Shown here piece by piece: positions 38,051 to 45,590 of a DNA stretch of 64,000 nt. This DNA is from Alistipes muris (GTDB lineage Bacteria > Bacteroidota > Bacteroidia > Bacteroidales > Rikenellaceae): positions 121,751-185,750 of the forward strand of contig NZ_CALPDD010000003.1 of assembly GCF_943193205.1 (NCBI RefSeq). The letters are read 5' to 3'. The notes under the pieces were generated by a model, which saw nothing but the letters and a program-made list of their open reading frames with translations, was not told where the DNA came from and did not search any database. The position numbers were made by a program, and so were the translations under genes. How positions within the stretch are numbered: position 1 is the stretch's first letter; each line of letters opens with the position of its first letter.

Positions 38051-38080
38051 AAAAGGATGCCGCACATGCGGCATCCTTTT
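38051..38080. terminator. Bidirectional terminator between methyltransferase and rplS
   Basis: A 13-bp perfect inverted repeat (AAAAGGATGCCGC / GCGGCATCCTTTT, 4-base ACAT loop) with A and T flanks, so it can stop transcription from both sides. Confidence 0.88.
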
Positions 38081-38100
38081 TACTTGCGACGGACCACGGA

Positions 38101-38481
38101 CTATTTCTCCGCAGCCGACGTCATGCGCTTCTCCTTGATACGGGCCTTCTTACCGGTCAGATTGCGGAGGTAGTAGATGCGGGCGCGGCGAACCACACCA
38201 ATCTTGTTGACCTCGATCTTCTCGATATGGGGCGAGTAGAGCGGGAAGATACGTTCGACGCCCACACCGTTGGAAACCTTGCGGATGGTGAACATCTTGG
38301 TCTTGCCCTGACCCTTGATTTGGATAACCACACCCCGGAAGCTCTGGAGGCGCTCCTTGCTGCCCTCGACGATTTTGTAGGTAACGGTGATCGTGTCACC
38401 GGCCTTGAACGACGGCACGTCGGCGTCCGTCTTGGGCCACATCTGCTCGTTGACGAGCCGGATGATTGCGTCTTTGTTCAT
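38101..38481 (-). CDS. rplS: 50S ribosomal protein L19
   Basis: A 126-residue L19 located at the 30S/50S interface. The conserved segments [30 protein letters not shown] and [20 protein letters not shown] are all present. The C-terminus ([11 protein letters not shown]) is of normal bacterial length with a few extra residues. It is transcribed alone, from a promoter 150 bases upstream through a structured leader. Confidence 0.97.
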   Translation of the reverse strand: MNKDAIIRLVNEQMWPKTDADVPSFKAGDTITVTYKIVEGSKERLQSFRGVVIQIKGQGKTKMFTIRKVSNGVGVERIFPLYSPHIEKIEVNKIGVVRRARIYYLRNLTGKKARIKEKRMTSAAEK

Positions 38482-38628
38482 TGCTGCAACAAATTTTGAA
38501 GTTTCGCACCCAACATTCCCGCTGCGTTGCGGCTACCATGCCCGCCCTGTGGCCGGCAATCCCGCGTACCTGCCGCCAGCACCGCTCCGCCCAATGGAAG
38601 AGGTTGATATACGTCCCCGAAGGGACGA
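38482..38628 (-). promoter_or_regulatory. Long structured 5' leader of rplS (candidate L19 autogenous leader)
   Basis: About 145 bases separate the rplS promoter from its ATG, with no open frame. On the minus strand the leader opens with a perfect UUCG tetraloop hairpin (GTCCC TTCG GGGAC, 38613-38626), followed by G/C-rich arms that can pair (CGGCA with TGCCG) and a pyrimidine/purine-rich region near GTAGCCGCAACGC. L19 leaders with regulatory structures are described in Flavobacteria; assignment to such a family here is inference. Confidence 0.5.
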
Positions 38629-38636
38629 CAAAGATA
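38629..38636 (-). promoter_or_regulatory. Promoter -7 box for rplS
   Basis: Minus-strand TATCTTTG about 150 bases upstream of the rplS ATG. The rest of the 334-base gap to surE holds this leader and the two promoters. Confidence 0.65.
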
Positions 38637-38762
38637 GAAAGTTTTTTCGTTCCGAACAAATACGGCACGAAATATTCGTATCTTCGGCGTCGGCGAAGCA
38701 GGGCACGGCATTCGGCAAACCCGGTTTTCGGCCGCGCTCTCCGGCAAAAAAAGCGAACAGGG

Positions 38763-38793
38763 TTGTTTTTGCGTTCGGCTTGCGCTATCTTTG
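38763..38793 (+). promoter_or_regulatory. Promoter for surE
   Basis: TTG at 38763-38765 and -7 box TATCTTTG at 38786-38793, 20 bases apart, 22 bases before the surE ATG. Confidence 0.72.
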
Positions 38794-38815
38794 TAATCGA
38801 CATATTCTGAAAAAA

Positions 38816-39589
38816 ATGGACGAACGACTGATATTGGTGACCAACGACGACGGCTACGCCTCGAAAGGACTGGCCGCAGCCATCGAGGTGGCGCGCGGAT
38901 TCGGCCGGGTGGTGGCCGTGGCTCCGGAGACCACGCAAAGCGGCATGAGCCAGGCCATCACGATGTACAGCCCGCTCTACCTGCGCAAGGTGCGCGAAGA
39001 AGAGGGGCTCGAAGTCTATGCCTTTTCGGGCACTCCGGTGGACTGCGTGAAGATGGCTTTCGACTACCTGCTGCGCGAAGAACGGGTCGGGCTGGTCATC
39101 TCGGGCATCAACCACGGCTCGAACTCGGCGGTCAACGTACTCTATTCGGGGACGATGGGCGCCGCCATCGAGGGCAGTTTCTACGGCTGTCCGGCCGTGG
39201 GGCTCTCGCTCGACGACCATTCGGCCGACGCGGATTTCGAGGCCGCGGTGCTCTACGGCAAGCGCATCGTGGGCGAGGTCCTGGCCCGGGAGGTCGACCT
39301 GCCGCTGTGCTTGAACGTAAACGTCCCGGTGGGAAAACCCGACCAGCTCCACGGCATCAGGCTCTGCCGCCAGAACCGGGGATTCTGGCGCGAGGAATTC
39401 TACCGCCACGAAGACCCGCGGGGCCGCGAATACTTCTGGCTCACGGGCGAATTCGTCAACATGGAACCGGGTGCCGACGACACCGACGAATGGGCCCTCG
39501 CGCACGGCTGGGTCTCGGTCGTACCCGTGCAGACCGACATGACGGACTACCGCCAGCTGAAGAAACTGGGCGGCATCTTCGGCGAATAG
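38816..39589 (+). CDS. surE: 5'/3'-nucleotidase SurE
   Basis: A 257-residue metal-dependent nucleotidase. The metal-binding N-terminus TNDDGYASKG and the active-site SGINHGSNSA are intact. SurE dephosphorylates nucleoside monophosphates and is linked to stationary-phase survival in other bacteria. I use ATG 38816, just after the promoter; the long frame reaching back through rplS antisense is not coding. It is followed by a separate promoter for the histidine kinase. Confidence 0.94.
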   Translation: MDERLILVTNDDGYASKGLAAAIEVARGFGRVVAVAPETTQSGMSQAITMYSPLYLRKVREEEGLEVYAFSGTPVDCVKMAFDYLLREERVGLVISGINHGSNSAVNVLYSGTMGAAIEGSFYGCPAVGLSLDDHSADADFEAAVLYGKRIVGEVLAREVDLPLCLNVNVPVGKPDQLHGIRLCRQNRGFWREEFYRHEDPRGREYFWLTGEFVNMEPGADDTDEWALAHGWVSVVPVQTDMTDYRQLKKLGGIFGE

Positions 39590-39601
39590 AGAAAAACAAC
39601 G

Positions 39602-39609
39602 TACATTTG
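39602..39609 (+). promoter_or_regulatory. Promoter -7 box for the two-component pair
   Basis: TACATTTG directly after the surE stop and 14 bases before the kinase ATG. Confidence 0.55.
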
Positions 39610-39623
39610 TAAAAACCGCTTCC

Positions 39624-40601
39624 ATGCTCCTCAAGTTCCTGCTTGTCCTTTCGATTCTCATCCAGTCGGCTGCCACGGTCTATGCCCTGCGGCTGGTCCG
39701 CACCACGAAATACAATTCGGTGTGGATACTTTTCATCGTGGGATTCTCGCTGCTGTCGGTCGAACGGGTCGTACAGCTGCTGATGGCCTGCGAGGTCGAA
39801 GTCATGCCCCGCTGGTGGTTCGGCTACTTGGGCATCGTGGTCTCGGCGTGCCTGTCTATCGGGGTGATGTACGCCCACAAGCTGTTCAAATACATCGAGC
39901 GTCTCAACCGCCAGCGGCAGACGATGAACCGGCGCATTCTGACCGCCGTACTGCGCACCGAGGAGAAAGCCCGGTCGCGCTTCTCCAAGGAGCTGCACGA
40001 CGGGCTGGGGCCGCTGCTCTCGTCGGCCAAGATGTCGCTGTCGGCCCTCGCGCACGAAGAACGCTCGCCGGAACAGCGCGAAATCATCGACAACACGACC
40101 TACGTGATCGAAGAAGCGATACGCTCGCTGCGCGAAATCTCGAACAACCTGTCGCCTCACGTACTCAACGACTTCGGGCTGGCGCGGGGCGTGCAGCACT
40201 TCATCGACCGCAGCGCCGCGATGCACAACGTCAAAATCCGCTTCACGACCAACCTGCGGACCGAACGCTACGACACGGACATCGAAGTGATACTCTACCG
40301 GGTCATCTGCGAGCTCATCAACAATTCGCTCAAGCACGCCGCCTGCACGACCGTCAACCTTTCGCTCTCGCAGACGGGCGGCCTGCTGACGCTCGATTAC
40401 AGCGACAACGGCCGCGGCTTCAACCCCCAGGCGATGATGGACTGCGGCATGGGGCTCTCGAACATCGCCTCGCGCATCAACTCGCTGGGCGGGACTTTCG
40501 ACATGGCGTCGGCCAAAGGCAAGGGCATGCACGCTACGGTCCGGGTGGAAACGGCCCGGCAGGAACCGCCGCACCGAACTCATAAACGCCGCGAACGATG
40601 A
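39624..40601 (+). CDS. NarL-type sensor histidine kinase
   Basis: A 325-residue membrane histidine kinase. The N-terminal part has three hydrophobic helices and no large periplasmic sensor, so it may sense a signal in or at the membrane. The dimerisation domain is HisKA_3 (SKELHDGLGPLLSS, phospho-accepting His125), and the HATPase domain has ELINNSLKHA, DNGRGF and GMGLSNI. It overlaps the response regulator by 4 bases. The stimulus is unknown. Confidence 0.93.
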   Translation: MLLKFLLVLSILIQSAATVYALRLVRTTKYNSVWILFIVGFSLLSVERVVQLLMACEVEVMPRWWFGYLGIVVSACLSIGVMYAHKLFKYIERLNRQRQTMNRRILTAVLRTEEKARSRFSKELHDGLGPLLSSAKMSLSALAHEERSPEQREIIDNTTYVIEEAIRSLREISNNLSPHVLNDFGLARGVQHFIDRSAAMHNVKIRFTTNLRTERYDTDIEVILYRVICELINNSLKHAACTTVNLSLSQTGGLLTLDYSDNGRGFNPQAMMDCGMGLSNIASRINSLGGTFDMASAKGKGMHATVRVETARQEPPHRTHKRRER

Positions 40602-41233
40602 ACAGCCCCCGCATCATACTGGTCGACGACCACTCGCTTTTCCGCAAGGGTCTGCGCGGCCTGCTGGAGCACAACGGCTGCCGGGTGACGGGCGAAGCGG
40701 GCAGCGGCGAAGAGCTGCTGGCGATACTGCCGGACTGCGAAGCCGACGTGGTGTTCATGGACTTCTCGATGCCGGGGCTCGACGGAGCGCAGACGACCGA
40801 ACGGGCCCTGGCCCTGCGGCCCGACCTGCGAATCATCACGCTGTCGATGTTCGGCGAAGAAAGCTACTATTCGCGGATGGTCGAAGCCGGAGCCCGCGGT
40901 TTTCTGCTGAAGGATTCGCAGATAGGCGAAGTGCTGGAAGCCGTGGAGACCGTCGCGGCGGGCGGAAGCTACTTCAGTCCGCAGCTGCTGGCGTCGCTGA
41001 CCCACCGGATGCGCACGCGCGAAGACGCCCAGGACGAACAGCTCTCCGAACGCGAGCGCGAAATACTGGTACAAATCTGCCGCGGGCTGTCGAACCAGGA
41101 AATCGCCGACTGCCTGTTCATCTCGAAACGCACGGTCGACAAGCACCGCGCCAACATCCTGGAAAAAACAGGCTGCAAGAACACCGCGTCGCTGGTGGTC
41201 TATGCCATCCGCAACGGAGTGGTGGAAGTGTAA
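40598..41233 (+). CDS. LuxR/NarL-type response regulator
   Basis: A 211-residue response regulator. The receiver domain has the acidic pair (LVDDHSL), phospho-acceptor Asp55 (FMDFSMPG) and switch lysine (LLKDSQ). The C-terminal helix-turn-helix runs from LSEREREILVQIC through SKRTVDKHRANIL. It starts inside the kinase stop (ATGA), so the two form a dedicated pair; the regulon is not apparent from the neighbourhood. A GTGAAAG repeat and terminator follow. Confidence 0.95.
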   Translation: MNSPRIILVDDHSLFRKGLRGLLEHNGCRVTGEAGSGEELLAILPDCEADVVFMDFSMPGLDGAQTTERALALRPDLRIITLSMFGEESYYSRMVEAGARGFLLKDSQIGEVLEAVETVAAGGSYFSPQLLASLTHRMRTREDAQDEQLSEREREILVQICRGLSNQEIADCLFISKRTVDKHRANILEKTGCKNTASLVVYAIRNGVVEV

Positions 41234-41240
41234 AACCGAG

Positions 41241-41264
41241 GTGAAAGGTTAAAAGTGAAAGGCG
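41241..41264 (+). repeat. GTGAAAG heptamer tract after the response regulator
   Basis: GGTGAAAGGTTAAAAGTGAAAG: short near-repeats of GTGAAAG. The same family appears at 2046-2058, 3586-3611, 14596-14620 and 45506-45590, always at gene ends. Confidence 0.6.
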
Positions 41265-41320
41265 ATATGTCGCAGGCACCTTAAGAATCATTTTGATTCA
41301 TTCGGTCCGTGCAACAATAA

Positions 41321-41358
41321 AAACGGGAAGAACTCGGCGAGTTCTTCCCGTTTTTTTT
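41321..41358. terminator. Bidirectional terminator between the response regulator and efp
   Basis: A perfect 15-bp stem (AAACGGGAAGAACTC / GAGTTCTTCCCGTTT) with a GGC loop and T runs on both strands. Confidence 0.92.
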
Positions 41359-41376
41359 CAATAAGCCAAGCAACAG

Positions 41377-41949
41377 CTACTTGATACGCTCGTAATACTC
41401 GCGGGTGCGGGTATCGACGCGAATCTTGTCGCCGGTATTGATGAAAAGGGGCACGCGGACCGTGGCACCCGTGTTGACCGTGGCGGGCTTGAGCGAATTG
41501 GTCGAAGCGGTATCGCCCTTGATACCCGGCTCGGTATACGTAACCTCCATGTCGACGATGGGAGGAAGTTCGGCCGAAAGAACAGTCTCTTTCTCGGTGT
41601 GGAACATCACCTCGACAATCTGGCCGTCGGCCATGAGGTCGTAGTTGTTGATCAGGCTCTTTTCGATGTTGATTTCCTCGAAGGTCTCGGTGTGCATGAA
41701 ATGCGCGCCCAGGTCGTCCTCATAAGTGAACTGATAGGGGCGGCGCTCCACACGCACCTGCTCGATTTTCTGGCCCACGGACGAAAAGGTGTTTTCGAGT
41801 ACACGGCCGTTTTCGAGGTTCTTGAGTTTGGAGCGGACGAAAGCGGGGCCCTTGCCCGGCTTGCAATGCTGGAAATCGACTACAAGAAAGGTCTTGCCGT
41901 CCATTTCGATGCACATGCCGATCTTGATGTCGGCGGCTGTAATGGTCAT
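41377..41949 (-). CDS. efp: Translation elongation factor P
   Basis: A 190-residue EF-P that relieves ribosome stalling at polyproline. The three beta domains are normal: the modified-lysine loop is HCKPGKGPAF, followed by the OB-fold domains ending in GDKIRVDTRTREYYERI. No adjacent EpmA/EpmB-type modification gene is seen. Start ATG 41949 matches the family N-terminus; the longer frame upstream is not conserved. A -7-like TATTTTTG (complement 41982-41989) lies 33 bases before it. Confidence 0.95.
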   Translation of the reverse strand: MTITAADIKIGMCIEMDGKTFLVVDFQHCKPGKGPAFVRSKLKNLENGRVLENTFSSVGQKIEQVRVERRPYQFTYEDDLGAHFMHTETFEEINIEKSLINNYDLMADGQIVEVMFHTEKETVLSAELPPIVDMEVTYTEPGIKGDTASTNSLKPATVNTGATVRVPLFINTGDKIRVDTRTREYYERIK

Positions 41950-42037
41950 AACGGTATCGTTTTGAAATTTTTGTCCGAGCGCAAAAATAGGAAAAATTCC
42001 GCAAAGCTGCAAAAAGCGGATTTCGGGCGGCAGCGCC

Positions 42038-42646
42038 TCACAGCTCGATAGCCTTGCAGCGAAGCCCGGCCTGCCGGATTTTTTCGAGGGTGCGGGGCAG
42101 GGCGTAGCGCATGTTGCGGAACGCCTTTTCGCTGTCGTGGAAGACGACGATGGCCCCGGGTGCCAGATGCTTGGTGACGTTCTTCAGACACGTGCGGGGC
42201 GAAAGCTGGCGGTTGTAGTCGCGCGAAATGATGTCCCACATAATCAGTTTGTAACGTTGCCCAAGCAGCCGGGCCTGCGCCGGGGTGATGCGCGCATAGG
42301 GCGGGCGGAACAGGTCGCTGCGAACCAGGTCGTTGGCAAAATCGACGTCCTCTGTATAACGTTCGAGACTCATGCCCCACCCTTTCTGATGGGAATAGGT
42401 GTGGTTGCCCACCCGGTGCCCGGCATCAAGGATGCGTTGGAAAAGGTCGGGGTACATTTCGACGTTCTTGCCCAGCACGAAAAAGGTGGCTTTGGCATCG
42501 TACTTGTCGAGCGTGGCCAGAATCCACTCGGTGATACCGGGCGTAGGCCCGTCGTCGAAAGTGAGGAAGACGCCCTCGGGGTCGTCGATTTCCCAAATCA
42601 GGTCGGGCATCAGCCGGCGGATTATTTTCGGAGGTTTCAGACGCAT
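42038..42646 (-). CDS. Polysaccharide deacetylase (carbohydrate esterase 4)
   Basis: A 202-residue NodB-homology deacetylase. Its catalytic motifs are FLTFDDGPTPG, GNHTYSHQKG (metal-binding histidines), RPPYARITP and VVFHDSEKA. There is no signal peptide in the 42646 version, so it may act inside the cell or use an uncleaved N-terminus. Likely substrates are peptidoglycan or chitin-like sugars, not resolved here. Its promoter is the last module of the repeat block at 42655-42831. Confidence 0.9.
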   Translation of the reverse strand: MRLKPPKIIRRLMPDLIWEIDDPEGVFLTFDDGPTPGITEWILATLDKYDAKATFFVLGKNVEMYPDLFQRILDAGHRVGNHTYSHQKGWGMSLERYTEDVDFANDLVRSDLFRPPYARITPAQARLLGQRYKLIMWDIISRDYNRQLSPRTCLKNVTKHLAPGAIVVFHDSEKAFRNMRYALPRTLEKIRQAGLRCKAIEL

Positions 42647-42654
42647 GGCAAATG

Positions 42655-42831
42655 CAAAGATACGAAAAGTCGAGCGCAGAAGCAAGCGGTAGCTTGATTA
42701 TGCCGAGACGGAGTATCTTCGGCCAAGTCAAAGATAGCGCAAGTCGAATGCAATGCCAAATTTATTTGAGCATTCCCGAGGCGGGAGTATCTTCTGTAAA
42801 GATACGAAAAGTCGAGCGCAGAAGCAAGCGG
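42655..42831 (-). repeat. Stacked promoter-module repeat block upstream of the deacetylase
   Basis: Three promoter units in tandem, read on the minus strand. Unit A: -33 TTG (complement 42825-42827), -7 TATCTTTA (42797-42804). Unit B: TTTG (complement 42757-42760), -7 TATCTTTG (42729-42736). Unit C: TTG (complement 42683-42685), -7 TATCTTTG (42655-42662). All three have exactly 20 bases between boxes. A 34-base direct repeat (42656-42689 and 42798-42831) contains the promoter of A and C. After the -7 boxes of A and B come GAAGATACTCC and CTCGG words. The word AAATAAATTTG supplies the -33 box of unit B. Confidence 0.7.
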
Positions 42832-43012
42832 CAGTTAAAAACAGGGAAAATCCGAATAAGAAAGAAAATTTTTCGTAACTTCGCCAAAGATAGGGCAGGC
42901 CGCATGCAGCGCCCGAATAAAACCGGCATTGCAGAGACAAGGGCCGCCCCTCCCGGCCGCGACAAGCCACGGAAGCGACGGCCTGCCGCGAACACCTCAA
43001 ATTCCCGACGTC
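42832..43012 (+). other. Leader region before the DUF4837 gene
   Basis: No gene seen. A weak -7-like TAACTTCG is at 42875-42882, and a leader of about 130 bases follows to the DUF4837 start. Confidence 0.4.
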
Positions 43013-44014
43013 ATGAAAACACTCCGTCACCTATCGTTGCTTCTGCTCGTCGCCATGGCAGCGACAGCCTGCGACGCATTCCGCACGCTGGGCAGCTCGT
43101 CGTCCCAGACGGCCCAGGGCGCGCCCTACGAACTGCTCGTCGTGTGCGAACAAAAAGAATGGAACGGCCCGGCGGGCGACACGCTGCGCTCCGTACTGAC
43201 GGCGCCGGTGCCCTATCTGAACCAGACCGAGCCCAAGTTCGACGTGCTGCGCGTGAGGGCGCAGGACTTCACGGGCATGCTGGCCAAGCACCGCAACATC
43301 CTCAAAGTCAACATCGACCCCTCGATCACGAAGGCGGCCACGGGCGTAGAATACGACGTGACGGCGACGCCGCAAATCGTACTGACGCTCCAAGGCCCCG
43401 ACGAAAAATCCATCGTGGACTACGTCTCGACCTACCGCAGCGAACTGGTAGCCGCGCTGGAAGCGGCCGAACGGAACCGGGCGGTCGCCTATGCCGAGAA
43501 ATTCGGTGCTCCGGCCGTCGAACAAGCCATCGAACGCACGTTCGGAGTGAAGATGAACGTGCCGAAAGGCTACATCCTGGCCGCCGAAAAGCCCGACTTC
43601 ATCTGGGCGCGCTACGAATATCCCACCGCCAGCCAGGGCTTCTTCGTCTACTCCTACCCCTACGAAGGCTCCGCGGCGATGACGGCCGAAGCGCTCGTCA
43701 AAGCCCGCAACCGCTTCGCGGCCCGGATACCGGGACCCTCGGAGGGTTCCTACATGACCACCTCCGAAGTCTTCCCGCCCGAATTCCGGATGTTCCACTT
43801 GGAGGGGCGCCTCTGGTGCGAGATGCGCGGATTCTGGGACGTGGCGGGCGACTTCATGGGCGGCCCGTTCGTAAGCTACACGACCGTCGACACCCGCACG
43901 AACCAGGTCTTCACCTTGGACGGCTACGTATACTCGCCGAAACTGCACAAGCGCAACTTCCTGCGCGGCGTGGAACACCTGCTCTACGGGGTGGAAATCC
44001 CGGGAAAACAATAG
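43013..44014 (+). CDS. DUF4837 family lipoprotein
   Basis: A 333-residue predicted lipoprotein (lipobox AATAC, Cys about residue 20). It matches the Bacteroidetes DUF4837 family: PYELLVVCEQKEWNGPAGD near the front, then KHRNILKVNI and, near the end, FMGGPFVSYTTVDTRTN. The function is unknown. It probably faces the periplasm or outer membrane. It is followed by cardiolipin synthase after 54 bases and may share its transcript. Confidence 0.87.
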   Translation: MKTLRHLSLLLLVAMAATACDAFRTLGSSSSQTAQGAPYELLVVCEQKEWNGPAGDTLRSVLTAPVPYLNQTEPKFDVLRVRAQDFTGMLAKHRNILKVNIDPSITKAATGVEYDVTATPQIVLTLQGPDEKSIVDYVSTYRSELVAALEAAERNRAVAYAEKFGAPAVEQAIERTFGVKMNVPKGYILAAEKPDFIWARYEYPTASQGFFVYSYPYEGSAAMTAEALVKARNRFAARIPGPSEGSYMTTSEVFPPEFRMFHLEGRLWCEMRGFWDVAGDFMGGPFVSYTTVDTRTNQVFTLDGYVYSPKLHKRNFLRGVEHLLYGVEIPGKQ

Positions 44015-44068
44015 CCCGGCGACGCGGCCCAACGCCCGACGCAGCCGCCCGGGCCTGAAGAAACCGAC

Positions 44069-45499
44069 ATGTTACAGATTCTGAGCACGATCTTTCTGGT
44101 CGTCTACACGCTGACGATCATCGGCGTGGTGCTGGTCATCATCACCGACAACCGCAACCCGCTGAAGACCCTGCCGTGGATACTGGTGCTGGTACTGGCG
44201 CCGGGTGCCGGGCTGGCGATCTACTTCTTCTTCGGGCAGAACCTTTCCAAGCGCCGGATCATCTCGCACCGCACCCGCAAACGAATCACCACCCGGCTGG
44301 AAGAGAACGACGCGGCGGGCGGAACGGGCATTCCGCCGCAGCGGCTCCCGCTGGCGCGTCTCCTCTGCCAAACGGCCCTCGCCGTACCGCTCTACGGAAG
44401 CCGGCTGACCCCCTATGTCGACGGAAAGACGAAGATGGACGCGCTGCTCGAAGCAATCGCCGGGGCGCGCCACCACATCCATATCCAATACTACATTTTC
44501 AGCGACGACGAGACGGGCCGCCGCCTGCGCGATGCGCTCACGGCCAAGGCCCGCGAAGGGGTCGAAGTGCGAATACTCTACGACGACGTGGGCTGCACCG
44601 GGGTGAAGAAAGCCTTTTTCGAGGGAATGCGGGCCGATGGCATCGAAGCGTATTCGTTCCTGCACGTAAAATTCCCGCGGTTCACGAGCAAGGTCAACTA
44701 CCGCAACCACCGCAAAATCGGGGTCATCGACGGCCGTATAGGATTCATCGGCGGGATGAACGTCGCCGACCGCTATGTGCTGGGCATCGAACGCGGCAAC
44801 GGCAAGCGCGAGCGCTGGCGCGACACCCATTTCCGAATCGAGGGAAGCGGCGTAGCGGGATTGCAGGCATCGTTTCTGAGCGACTGGTCCGCGACAACCA
44901 AACAGGCCGTCGGAGGCCCGGCCTATTTCCCGGCGCCGGAACGGCTGACCGAAAACGTGATGCAGATAGTGCCGAGCGGCCCGCTGGGCAAATGGCGCAC
45001 CCTGCTGCAGGCGGTCGAATACGCCGTGTCGCGGGCGGCGCAGCGCGTATGGATCGAAACACCCTATTACCTGCCGTCCGAAACGCTTAACGCGGCGCTG
45101 CAAGAAGCGGCGCTGGCGGGCATCGACGTGCGGCTGATGCTGCCCGAACGTTCCGACTCGCGAGTGGTCGACCTGGCGAGCCACTCCTACCTGGACGACA
45201 TGGTGCAGGCCGGGGTGAAGATTGCGTTCTACACCCCGGGATTCCTCCACTCCAAACTCCTGCTTATCGACGACGATCTGGCGGTCGTCGGCTCGGCGAA
45301 CATGGACTTCCGGAGCTTCGAGCACAATTTCGAGGTGAACGCGTTCGTCTACGACCGCGCATTCAACGCCCGACTGGCGGCCATCTACGAAACAGACCTC
45401 GGCGACTGCCGCCGCGTGACCCCGGGCGACTGGTTCCGCCGCCCCCGCACCCGCCGCTGGGCAGAATCGTTCATGCGGATTTTCTCGCCGCTGCTTTAA
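44069..45499 (+). CDS. cls: Cardiolipin synthase
   Basis: A 476-residue phospholipase D-superfamily enzyme that joins two phosphatidylglycerols into cardiolipin. Two N-terminal membrane helices are followed by two HKD motifs: HRKIGVIDG (first) and HSKLLLIDD (second), both intact. Length and layout are standard for the ClsA type. The gene ends in a GTGAAAG-repeat inverted structure facing the convergent RelA/SpoT gene. Confidence 0.94.
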   Translation: MLQILSTIFLVVYTLTIIGVVLVIITDNRNPLKTLPWILVLVLAPGAGLAIYFFFGQNLSKRRIISHRTRKRITTRLEENDAAGGTGIPPQRLPLARLLCQTALAVPLYGSRLTPYVDGKTKMDALLEAIAGARHHIHIQYYIFSDDETGRRLRDALTAKAREGVEVRILYDDVGCTGVKKAFFEGMRADGIEAYSFLHVKFPRFTSKVNYRNHRKIGVIDGRIGFIGGMNVADRYVLGIERGNGKRERWRDTHFRIEGSGVAGLQASFLSDWSATTKQAVGGPAYFPAPERLTENVMQIVPSGPLGKWRTLLQAVEYAVSRAAQRVWIETPYYLPSETLNAALQEAALAGIDVRLMLPERSDSRVVDLASHSYLDDMVQAGVKIAFYTPGFLHSKLLLIDDDLAVVGSANMDFRSFEHNFEVNAFVYDRAFNARLAAIYETDLGDCRRVTPGDWFRRPRTRRWAESFMRIFSPLL

Positions 45500-45505
45500 G
45501 ATAGG

Positions 45506-45590
45506 GTGAAAAGCAGAAAGGTGAAAGGTGAGAGGCAAGAACGAAGTTTCATTGGCTGCCCCTTTTCACCTTTCACTTTCTGCTTTTCAC
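45506..45590. repeat. Long inverted repeat built from GTGAAAG heptamers
   Basis: GTGAAAAGCAGAAAG-GTGAAAGGTG (45506-45530) is the near-exact inverse of 45567-45590, differing by one bulged G, with a 36-base loop. It fills the gap between two convergent genes (cls and the RelA/SpoT homologue) and could terminate both. Unlike the other terminators here its arms are repeat-derived. Confidence 0.75.

Noticed and set aside
42656..42831. CRISPR array
   Set aside because: There are only two 34-base copies, separated by 108 bases, with promoter motifs inside and no cas genes.
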